DNA of 64,000 bases from Ignavibacteria bacterium (lineage in GTDB: Bacteria > Bacteroidota > Ignavibacteria > Kapaibacteriales > Kapaibacteriaceae): positions 184,001 to 248,000 of the forward strand of contig JADJIQ010000001.1 in the NCBI GenBank assembly GCA_016707005.1, read 5' to 3'. The position numbers were made by a program, and so were the translations under genes. Numbering within the stretch: the first letter of the stretch is position 1; each line of letters opens with the position of its first letter. Positions 54,501 through 61,800 of this stretch are shown here, piece by piece. Under the pieces are notes generated by a model. That model saw nothing but the letters and a program-made list of their open reading frames with translations, was not told the origin of the DNA and did no database searches.

Positions 54501-55001
54501 ATAGATGTTGGCACCAACCACCTGCTCGCCGGTCCCTGCATAGATCGTGTTGGGATCATCCGGTGCGATGCATAGTGCGCCCATTGCGATGGCATTGGCA
54601 TCGTCCATGATCGGCGTCCACGAGAGTCCACCATCCGTACTCTTCCACACGCCGCCTGATGCCGCACCGATGTAGATCACATTCGATCTTGTAGGATCAC
54701 AGACGATCGACTTGATCCGTCCGGCCGTTGACCGTGGTCCAAGCACCGTCCACTGCGGCTGCTCTGCAAGCACATCAACATCAAGCTTGGAAGGGGCTTT
54801 CCGCTGCACCGCATCAATGGCAACAGAACGCACGTTCGCATCCAAAACACCACCACGCGGGACCCTGCGTTTGCGCATCTCCTCGAATCGACGCAGAAGA
54901 TGTTCCTTGCCCTCACGGTCCGTGCCGGCAGAGACAGCAGGCGCAGCCGTGCAGAAGGAAAGCATGAGGAGTAGGGCTGAGGCAATGGTTGTAGCGAGCA
55001 T
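51525..55001 (-). CDS. Large T9SS cargo protein with BNR/sortilin-like propellers
   Basis: A 1158-residue secreted protein with signal MLATTIASALLLMLSFCTAA. A charged pro-segment (DREGKEHLLRRFEEMRKRR) is followed by two large beta-propellers of sortilin/VPS10-like or xyloglucanase-like type with many Asp-boxes (STDGGLSWTPIM; STDQGASWSVVG; STDKGLTWRIQY; TYDGGRSWSQFG). Next come a fibronectin-like segment (PQNPVFLSWKGLTAPYNVFYSINDG) and a third propeller-like region. The sorting domain is at about 1075-1158 (VVAPHPITTAAMFTIS, LEIVDVTGRIVHTL, GTYLLRSSNTSTSQIHHMFI). Such proteins occur in large numbers in this phylum; some homologues are glycosidases, but no catalytic residues were assigned here. 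Confidence 0.9.
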   Translation of the reverse strand: MLATTIASALLLMLSFCTAAPAVSAGTDREGKEHLLRRFEEMRKRRVPRGGVLDANVRSVAIDAVQRKAPSKLDVDVLAEQPQWTVLGPRSTAGRIKSIVCDPTRSNVIYIGAASGGVWKSTDGGLSWTPIMDDANAIAMGALCIAPDDPNTIYAGTGEQVVGANIYLGGGLMRSTDQGASWSVVGLTSVGSFSRVIIPPSSPSTIIAAGMNEQAGVWKSLDKGLTWQRLYQGQIYDLTMHATDPNSMFIAVPDSGIMSTTDGGTTWQRRMSGLVGSVGRASVQQATTDPNILYTLMEMNSLALIAKSTDKGLTWRIQYQDLQGCFFSGACVPKSSQGFYDNCLAIDPRNADHVIAGGIDLYMTRDGGSTWINTTDGYSDGDGNGHPHVDQHCIAFDPLDPEVVYVGNDGGMMRSADGGTSYQPINNGLSVSQFYAFDVDRETRGRLFGGTQDNGTLGTNGDAEWDSLNGGDGMTTLLDPSNSNVLYGSGPDGDLFRIRIAQQSVARITVGIDLKEESEWVAPIAIHPSIPATLLTGRERVYMSDNNGDSWRPISPRFSHTVTSIAVSPADDDLFWAVGSYGDVVRSTDFGASWTSVHKAPLSLLYISDIACARNDRNVAWITYSSYGTSQVWKTTDLGESWWPVWNHMPNVPVNTIVLHPDDDEVAFVGTDIGVFATYDGGRSWSQFGVGLPRSPVLDLKADKTFSYLRAATHGRSVWEAPLLKIIPTDPMFVVPAGGERFVPQNPVFLSWKGLTAPYNVFYSINDGQTWLPITTNDPSDRIRWIVPNSPTATARIRVTSATAPFTSIDSKSFSIVALKPGVVLGNYACSWTAYGLATDGGNGLWTTDIHSNKLYKFSRDLGMLMNIITIKGAGDSLFTDLSFDRDSGLIYVHRLDDYDGTSTTVFVIDTFGTVKRSFPSQARRYGVGLEYINGDLYGSERDGEQRIVIMDPITGALRSSISNPFRSTFGPRGIAADGLGNLVQAHTAFPPAGVKLSTAVVAEIPLSDLSQITETLLLENRKGLINARGIEIDQRDQSMWVSDIDGVIWKIAGMNYVPPTTSVDQTDIARSSVVVAPHPITTAAMFTISPIGTDRILSLEIVDVTGRIVHTLPALTQSSDFPVTFRLHAGTLAGGTYLLRSSNTSTSQIHHMFIVTP

Positions 55002-55034
55002 GGCGGAAGTTAGGGAATGACGTCATGCCTGCCT

Positions 55035-55125
55035 AGGTCCCTCGTCGCTCCGCTCCTCGGGATGACGCCGTCCAAAGTGTTTTGTGAAGGAGCGTCATCC
55101 CGAGGAGCGGAGCGACGAGGGACCT
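55035..55125. repeat. Perfect 34-bp inverted repeat (REP/MITE-like)
   Basis: The left arm 55035-55068 is the exact reverse complement of 55092-55125, with a 23-base loop. Arms contain ccctcgtcgctccgctcctc. It lies in the gap between divergent genes at 55001 and 55191. No transposase or target duplication was seen. It would form a very stable hairpin in either strand. Confidence 0.93.
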
Positions 55126-55190
55126 GTGAGCGTGGAGGGATCGGAAATTCACCTCGGAACCCCAGCCCCCTGCCATATGTTGCTGGCATT

Positions 55191-56663
55191 GTGACACACT
55201 CAACAGACTTCCTTGTACTTGGGGCCGGCTACGCCGGACTCACAGCAGCTGCGCTTCTTGCTCACGAGGGCAGGGCGGTCACCGTATTGGAAGGTCACGA
55301 AACGCTGGGTGGATGTGCTTCCTTCTTTCGGACCGGAGGGTATACATTCGATGTGGGAGCAACAACGTTCAGCGGAGTGTTGCCATCGCAACCGGCGGGG
55401 AGGGTGTTTGCCCACCTTGGACTTCAACCGGAGCTGGTGAAGCAGGATCCGGGGATGCTCATTCGCATGAAAGACCGCGACGTAGTCCGTCATGCAGCGC
55501 CGGAGAAGTGGATCGATGAGATCGCCAAACACTTCCCGCATGGAGATCAACGAGGGTATTGGGAGAGACAATACGCACTTGAGCGCAAGGTCTGGTCGAT
55601 GGTGAATGATCAACCGTCATTGCCGCCAACAACCGCACGTGATTGGGCAGAGATGGTGAATGTGCGTTCCATCAAACAGTTGCCAATGGTGCCTGGACTC
55701 TTCCGTTCTGCTTCGTCGTTGATGCGCAAGTATCGCGTTGATTCAGATAGCACGTTTGTTGACTTCATCAACGAACAACTTCTGATCAGTACACAGAACA
55801 CATCTGATAAAGCCCCCTACCTAACAGCGGCTATGGGGCTTACCTATCCGAGTGAAACGTATTACCCAATGGGCGGAATGTATCGTCCGGCCTTGATGCT
55901 GATGCGACATGCCACTGCACACGGCGCGCAGATGAAGTTCCGACGAATGGTCACATCCATCGATCAACTTCCGTCGGGACGGTGGAGCGTTCGTTGCGCG
56001 AACGGTGAAACGTACGAAGCATCAACCGTGATCTCATCTGTTCCGATCTGGAACATGTCGAGTCTCACCACCGGAAAAACACAACGCTATTTCGAATCGC
56101 TGTCAACACGAAATGCAGATTCGTGGTGTGCCTTCTCAATGTACTTCGCGCTCGAGGGAGTACCGAAGCTATCGAGTCAATACGTTCAGCTCCATCTCGA
56201 TCGACCCATTTCCGGAGTCCATGCCTCATCGATCTTCCTCACGTTTTCACACCCTGATGACAGAGAGAAGGCCCCTGCTGGACACACCACTGTGACCGTC
56301 AGCACTCACACTCGATCAGAGGATTGGACGGGGCTTTCCCCAACCCAACATGATGAGAAGCGGGCGACAGTGATGACTGCCATTCTCGACGTGATCCAAC
56401 GTCGCATGCCCGAGTGTGCCGGCCTCACACCAATCATGGTCAGTGGTGGCACACCGCACACGTGGGAGCGGTATACCAGTCGGTTCAAAGGTTTTGTAGG
56501 GGGCTTACCACACTCCATCAATCGACCGATGATCTTCATGCCTCCGAACCGGACGCCGTTCCACGGATTGTACATGATCGGCGATAGCGTCTTTCCCGGA
56601 CAAGGCACTCCGGCTGTGATGCTCGGCGCGTGGAACACCGTCAACCGTATCTTTGCAGCATGA
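55191..56663 (+). CDS. CrtI/CrtISO-like FAD-dependent oxidoreductase
   Basis: About 490 residues from GTG 55191, starting VTHSTDFLVLGAGYAGLTAAALLAHEGRAVTVLE, a Rossmann FAD-binding site (GxGxxG). GGCASFFRTGGYTFDVGATTF follows, as in phytoene desaturases, carotene isomerases and retinol saturases. The C-terminal FAD signature is LYMIGDSVFPGQGTPAVMLGAWNTVNRIFA. The longer frame back to 55017 crosses the inverted repeat and lacks homology-like sequence, so it is rejected. It overlaps menG by ATGA. The substrate may be a carotenoid or the menaquinone prenyl side chain; the neighbours favour an isoprenoid quinone link (inference). Confidence 0.88.
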   Translation: MTHSTDFLVLGAGYAGLTAAALLAHEGRAVTVLEGHETLGGCASFFRTGGYTFDVGATTFSGVLPSQPAGRVFAHLGLQPELVKQDPGMLIRMKDRDVVRHAAPEKWIDEIAKHFPHGDQRGYWERQYALERKVWSMVNDQPSLPPTTARDWAEMVNVRSIKQLPMVPGLFRSASSLMRKYRVDSDSTFVDFINEQLLISTQNTSDKAPYLTAAMGLTYPSETYYPMGGMYRPALMLMRHATAHGAQMKFRRMVTSIDQLPSGRWSVRCANGETYEASTVISSVPIWNMSSLTTGKTQRYFESLSTRNADSWCAFSMYFALEGVPKLSSQYVQLHLDRPISGVHASSIFLTFSHPDDREKAPAGHTTVTVSTHTRSEDWTGLSPTQHDEKRATVMTAILDVIQRRMPECAGLTPIMVSGGTPHTWERYTSRFKGFVGGLPHSINRPMIFMPPNRTPFHGLYMIGDSVFPGQGTPAVMLGAWNTVNRIFAA

Positions 56664-57355
56664 GTGAAGCTGTTCATACGATGTTCTCGGACATCGCTCC
56701 GAGGTACGACCTCGCAAATTCCATCCTTTCGCTCGGTGTGCATCACGCATGGCGGTCTCTGACCGTGAAGGAAAGTGGTGCAAAGCCGGGCGGACATGTT
56801 CTTGATTGTGCCACCGGTACGGGCGACCTCGCCCTGGCGTTCAAGCGTGCTGTTGGTCCAACAGGACGTGTTGTGGGGACCGACTTCAACGCCGATATGT
56901 TGTCCTTCGCCCCTGCAAAGGCTCAGAGAAAGGGGCTCAACGTAGAGTTCGAAGTGGCCGATGCGATGAAGTTGCCGTATGCAGATGCAACGTTCGACGT
57001 AGCAAGCATCTCCTTTGGGATCCGCAACGTGGATACGCCGGCAGTGGCACTCGGCGAGATGGCACGTGTTGTGCGTCCTGGAGGCCGCGTTGTAGTGCTG
57101 GAGTTCGGTCAGCCAAACGGTTTGATGGGCTTGACGTATCGCTGGTATAGCAAGAACATCATCCCCTTCATCGGTGGATTGGTGACCGGACATCGCGAAG
57201 CATATGAGTACCTGCCCAAGACCGCAGCCGCCTTTCCGTGTCGAGAAGAGTTTCTTGAACTCATGAAGAGCACCGGACGTCTCGTTGACTGTCGGTATCG
57301 TTCACTCACCGGTGGCATCGCCTTTCTCTACGTTGGTACGGTGCGGGCACTGTGA
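56660..57355 (+). CDS. menG: Demethylmenaquinone methyltransferase
   Basis: UbiE/MenG/COQ5 methyltransferase, the last step of menaquinone synthesis, using SAM. From ATG 56660 the product is 231 residues. It has VHTMFSDIAPRYDLANSILSLGVHHAWR (family signature), VLDCATGTGDLALAF (SAM motif I), VVGTDFNADML, ADAMKLPYADATFDVASISFGIRNV (second UbiE signature), RPGGRVVVLEFGQP and the final YRSLTGGIAFLYVGTV. It overlaps the genes on both sides (ATGA at 56660-56663 and GTGA at 57352-57355), so the three genes are tightly coupled. Confidence 0.96.
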   Translation: MSEAVHTMFSDIAPRYDLANSILSLGVHHAWRSLTVKESGAKPGGHVLDCATGTGDLALAFKRAVGPTGRVVGTDFNADMLSFAPAKAQRKGLNVEFEVADAMKLPYADATFDVASISFGIRNVDTPAVALGEMARVVRPGGRVVVLEFGQPNGLMGLTYRWYSKNIIPFIGGLVTGHREAYEYLPKTAAAFPCREEFLELMKSTGRLVDCRYRSLTGGIAFLYVGTVRAL

Positions 57356-58239
57356 ACGTCTGGATCATGGCGGTTCGTCCGTGGTCGCTCATCGCAAGCG
57401 CCGCACCGGTTATCCTTGCTACGGCCTTGGCCGTGGCCGATGGAACCGTGCATTGGCCAAGCCTGCCGCTGCTGTTGATCTGCGCAGCACTCATTCAAAT
57501 CTCATCGAACCTCATCAATGACCTCGAAGACGCAAAGCGTGGTGCCGATGCGAAACGTGTTGGACCATTACGTGCCGTGAGCTCAGGTCTGATCAGCGCT
57601 CGCTCCATGCGCAACGTGTCGCTGATGGTCATCGTTGCAGCGTTCGTGATAGGTCAGCCCCTTGTCTTCAGAGCCGGATGGGAGATCCTCCTTATCGGCG
57701 TAGCCTGCCTCATCGCTGCATGGGCCTACACAGGCGGACCGTTTCCCTTGGCGTATCATGGTCTCGGTGATGCCGCGGCCTTCGTCTTCTTTGGACTCAT
57801 CGCAGTGGTCGGCACCTACTATGTGCATGCCTGTGTATGGAGTGCAGACTCCTTCATCGTAGCGCTTGGGCCCGGCTTCCTTGCCGCAAACATTCTCGCT
57901 GTGAACAACATTCGAGACATCCCAACCGATGCCGAGGTAGGCAAACGCACATTCGCCGTGCGTATCGGTTCAACATCAGCCCGCAGACTCTACGCAGCCT
58001 TTATGCTCGCAGCCGTCATCGTTCCGTCGTACGTTCTCAGCCAAGACCGCGGCCCCTGGCTCTGGCTTCCACTGGTCTCCCTGCCGTACGGACTCTTCCT
58101 CGCATCAATGGTCCTCAAACGGACCGGCGCCGAACTCAACAAAGCCCTCGCCGGCACAGCAATGTTCTATTTGTTGTACACAGTGCTGATGTCAGTTGCG
58201 CTCGTAGCCGATAGTTACTCAGTAACCAGTAACCAGTAA
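57352..58239 (+). CDS. menA: 1,4-dihydroxy-2-naphthoate polyprenyltransferase
   Basis: Attaches the polyprenyl chain to dihydroxynaphthoate in the inner membrane, just before the MenG step. The 295-residue product starts at GTG 57352 (GTGA overlap). It has about nine membrane helices, the first Asp-rich site NLINDLEDAKRGADAKRVGPLRAVSSG, and the second NNIRDIPTDAEVGKRTFAVRIG, both of which bind the prenyl diphosphate through magnesium. The start WIMAVRPWSLIASAAPVILA is typical of MenA. The last codons (YSVTSNQ) are coded by a GTAAC satellite. Gene order is reversed relative to pathway order, but both steps are adjacent. Confidence 0.96.
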   Translation: MNVWIMAVRPWSLIASAAPVILATALAVADGTVHWPSLPLLLICAALIQISSNLINDLEDAKRGADAKRVGPLRAVSSGLISARSMRNVSLMVIVAAFVIGQPLVFRAGWEILLIGVACLIAAWAYTGGPFPLAYHGLGDAAAFVFFGLIAVVGTYYVHACVWSADSFIVALGPGFLAANILAVNNIRDIPTDAEVGKRTFAVRIGSTSARRLYAAFMLAAVIVPSYVLSQDRGPWLWLPLVSLPYGLFLASMVLKRTGAELNKALAGTAMFYLLYTVLMSVALVADSYSVTSNQ

Positions 58240-58249
58240 CTAGTAACTG
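58213..58249. repeat. 7-8-bp GTAAC satellite at the end of menA
   Basis: One agttactc unit followed by four 7-base units (gtaacca, gtaacca, gtaacta, gtaactg). The array encodes the last residues and stop of MenA and ends just before the convergent lipoprotein gene. Fourth tract in the window with a GTTAC/GTAAC core. Confidence 0.85.
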
Positions 58250-58254
58250 CATTA

Positions 58255-58713
58255 CTACTGGCTTAACGCTGTGTTTTCATGCGTAACATTCACCATGATC
58301 CTTGCCAGATCGCGTAGTTGCTCTGGGGTGCCGATGTTCCATGAGAACGTTTTGGTTCGCCCCATATCAGTGATGGTGATGGTGGTGACGGGGGCATCCG
58401 GGACATTGTCCAGAAAGGTGGTGTCCAGTGTGAGGAGTTTCTTCTCGCGGATGATGGTGACCAGCGAGCAGAGATCGTCCTTAGAAATGGTTCCGAACCA
58501 CGTGCCCTTGAGATCGACATTGGTGCGTCCTTCATAGACCACTTGTCCGTTGCCCTTTACGGTACCCGTATAGACAGGACACTTGCCGAAACACATGCCC
58601 TTGCTGATGCTCACGGAGAAGTTGTCGGCCGTGATGTCCTTGATACAGCTGTCTGTGCTGGAGCAAGAGGTTACGATGCCGCAGAGTGCTGCGATAATGA
58701 TAAGGTAATGCAT
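58255..58713 (-). CDS. DUF6438-like lipoprotein
   Basis: A 152-residue lipoprotein with signal MHYLIIIAALCGIVTSC. The body carries FSVSISKGMCFGKCPVYTGTVKGNGQVVYEGRTNVDLKGTWFGTIS, which matches the DUF6438 pattern (strand, then C-F-G-x-C-P-x-Y, then a V-x-Y-x-G strand). DAPVTTITITDMGRTKTFSW and TPEQLRDLARIM follow. The CFGKC pair may form a disulfide. Function is unknown. It is convergent with menA, 15 bases away. Confidence 0.85.
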   Translation of the reverse strand: MHYLIIIAALCGIVTSCSSTDSCIKDITADNFSVSISKGMCFGKCPVYTGTVKGNGQVVYEGRTNVDLKGTWFGTISKDDLCSLVTIIREKKLLTLDTTFLDNVPDAPVTTITITDMGRTKTFSWNIGTPEQLRDLARIMVNVTHENTALSQ

Positions 58714-58829
58714 TCACACCCCGTTAACATGGTTACAGAATGGTGATACGGACATTACGCTGACCCAACATACGACCCCGAGTTTTGCGCCGGTACTCTT
58801 TCACGACGTATAACATAGCGAGGTCGTTC

Positions 58830-61800
58830 ATGAATCGATGGTTCTTTTTTGTTGTCAGCCTGATCTGCATGCTCACGGCATCGATGATCACTGTTGCACA
58901 AACAGCACAGGTGATGCAGTTCCTTGGGCGGCACACACAACGTCCGGCAACGTTTGACAAAGGCTCTGCCGAGGTTGTAACATACGACCCAGCTTCCAAG
59001 ACAGCCATCATCTCTGATGCGAACGGAAACAAGATCTCGTTCATCAATGTAGCAAATCCTGCAAGTCCATCACTGATCCGCGACGTTCTCCTCACAGCCT
59101 ACAATGGCATCGTGAACAGCGTAGCCGTTAAGAATGGCGTAGTGGCCGTGGCTCTCGAGGACGCTACATCAAAGTCCAACCCTGGCAAGGTGTTGTTCTT
59201 CGATATGAGCGGTGCGTTCAAGAGCTCCGTTGCTGTTGGCGCACTGCCAGACATGGTAACCTTTACCCCAAATGGTCAGCGATTGATCGTTTGTAACGAG
59301 GGTGAACCTGAAAACAACTACACCTTCGATGCCGAAGGGTCTGTGAGCATCGTCAACGTAGCCAATGTAAATGCACCAACAGTGCAGACGGTTGACTTCC
59401 GTTCGCTCAATGGCAAACAAGACTCATTGCGCGCTCTTGGCATTCGCATCTACGGCCTCAACGCAACCGTTGCACAAGACTTTGAGCCGGAGTATGCAGC
59501 CATTTCACCGGATGGATCTACAGCCTACATAACGCTGCAAGAGAACAATGCCATCGCAACCATCGATATCGCAAACGCTAGCCTCGTTCGTGTCACTGCT
59601 CTAGGATTCAAGGACTATAGCAAGGGGCTTGCCCGCTCCAAGAACTATCCATGGACGAATCGTCCGTCGATCGGTACAACGCCTGCCGGACAGACGATCT
59701 CTCTCGGTGGACTTTCGGGTCTGTGGTTCACGGGGTACGGCGCTGACACCAACAAGCTTCGATTTCTTACCCATCCAGACCGTGGTCCAAACGGTGAACC
59801 ATTCACATGGCGTGGGCAGCTGCGACGTCCATTTGCACTCCCGAATCTCCAGGCAGAGGTGCTCGCCATTGAACTCGACCGTGTCACTGGCGCGTATACG
59901 ATTCTCTCGCGAACAAAACTCTATCGTGCAGATGGTGTTACACCTATCTCGGGTCTTCCGAATCTCCAGGCAGCCGGACAGGGAATTGCGTTCACCGACG
60001 AACTGCCGATCGACCTGAACGGCAATGATCTGCCAAACGATCCATTTGGTGGCGATATCGAAGGTATCTCTGTAGATGCTGCCGGTACATGGTGGATGGT
60101 TGATGAATACCGTCCGGCCATCTATAACTTCAACAGTAACGGTACGCTCATCGCTCGGCACATCCCTGCTGGTACAGCAGCATCTGTTGGTGCTCCTGTG
60201 GGCACCTACGGAGATGAGACACTCCCTCGTGTCTATGCATCGCGCAGAGCAAACCGTGGATTTGAAGCGTGTGCCATTGAAGGTGATATCCTTTATGCCT
60301 TCATTCAGTCACCGATCGATAACCCCGACCTGGCAAATGATAACTCGTCTAAGGCCTCCACGTGGTGTCGCATCGTTGCCTTCAACGTCGTTACCAAGAC
60401 CGTTGTTGGCGAATACCTCTATCCGATGTTCGAAAAGGCCTTCTCGTGCGATAAGATCGGTGATGCCACATCACTCGGGAATGGCAAGTTCTATGTTGTT
60501 GAACGAGATGATGCTACGGGGCTTCGTGCTCGCAAGTATGTCTTTGAGATCAATCTCAAGGGTGCAACGAACATCTTCACGAATCCACCGGTGCTTGCAC
60601 CTGGTCGTACCGTTGAGTCGCTTACTTTCGCAGAATGTGCCACCCTTGGAATTCGTCCGGTAAGCAAGAAGAAGTCGATCTACCTTCCCGGGGCCGGTTA
60701 CGGTAGCTGGGATAAGGTGGAAGGCATCACGCGCATCAACGCCAACACGATCGCTGTTATCAATGACAACGACTTCGGTGTTGGCGGTTCGGTCCTTCCG
60801 AATCCACCGAACGGTAGCATCACTGTGAACACTACCAACAATCCCGTTATTGGTATCATCACGTTTGATCGTCCAAACGGCCTTGATCCAAGTGACCGCG
60901 ATAATGCTGCTGGTTCTGGTGCCGCCGTAAAGATCGGCAATTGGCCGGTGTACGGAATGTATCAACCAGATGCCATTGCCGCCGTTACCGTTAATGGTGA
61001 GAACTTCCTTCTTACCGCCAACGAAGGTGATGCACGTGAATGGGGTACGTTCATTGAAGAGGCACGCGTTAGTGCTTCAACGGTGATCCTCGATACACTT
61101 CTTGCGAATGCATGGCCCCTTCTCAAGACAAATCCGCAGCTTGGTCGACTGAACATCACAACCACTCTCGGTGATATTGATGGTGATGGCGACTTCGATG
61201 AACTGTACACACTAGGCGGACGCGGATTCTCCATCTGGAACGTTGATGGCAATCTGGTCTACGATTCGGGCAATGAGTTCGAAACGCGTACAGCAGGATT
61301 CTATCCATCGAACTTCAATGCCGGCCATACAACTAATTCAATGGACGACCGTTCCGACAACAAGGGTCCGGAACCAGAAGCCATCACAACCGGCTTGATC
61401 AACGACTCCACCTATGCCTTCATCGGTTGTGAGCGTATCGGGCATACGTTTATGTACAACGTGTCTGATGTTGTGGATCCGAAGTACATCGACTACATCA
61501 ACTCTCGAAACCTTGCTGTTACGCCGAATCTCGCCAATGTTGACAACGGTACCGTTGGAGATCTTGGTTGTGAGGTGATCACGTTCATTCCGGCTTCGGA
61601 GAGTCCAAACAACACCGACCTGCTTCTTGCTGGTAATGAGATCAGCGGTACGATGAGTGCGTATCAGGTTCGTATTCCGCGTATCGGAACGATCCCTGCA
61701 GCAACGATCAACCACTGCATACCGGACAAGCTCACACTTACGGTTTCAGCAACCGGTCCATCGCTCACGTATCAGTGGACGAAGAATGGTGTTGACATTG

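Noticed and set aside
55017..55190. N-terminal 58 codons of the longest frame of the CrtI-like gene
   Set aside because: They cross the 34-bp inverted repeat and do not look like protein. The Rossmann fold begins right after GTG 55191.
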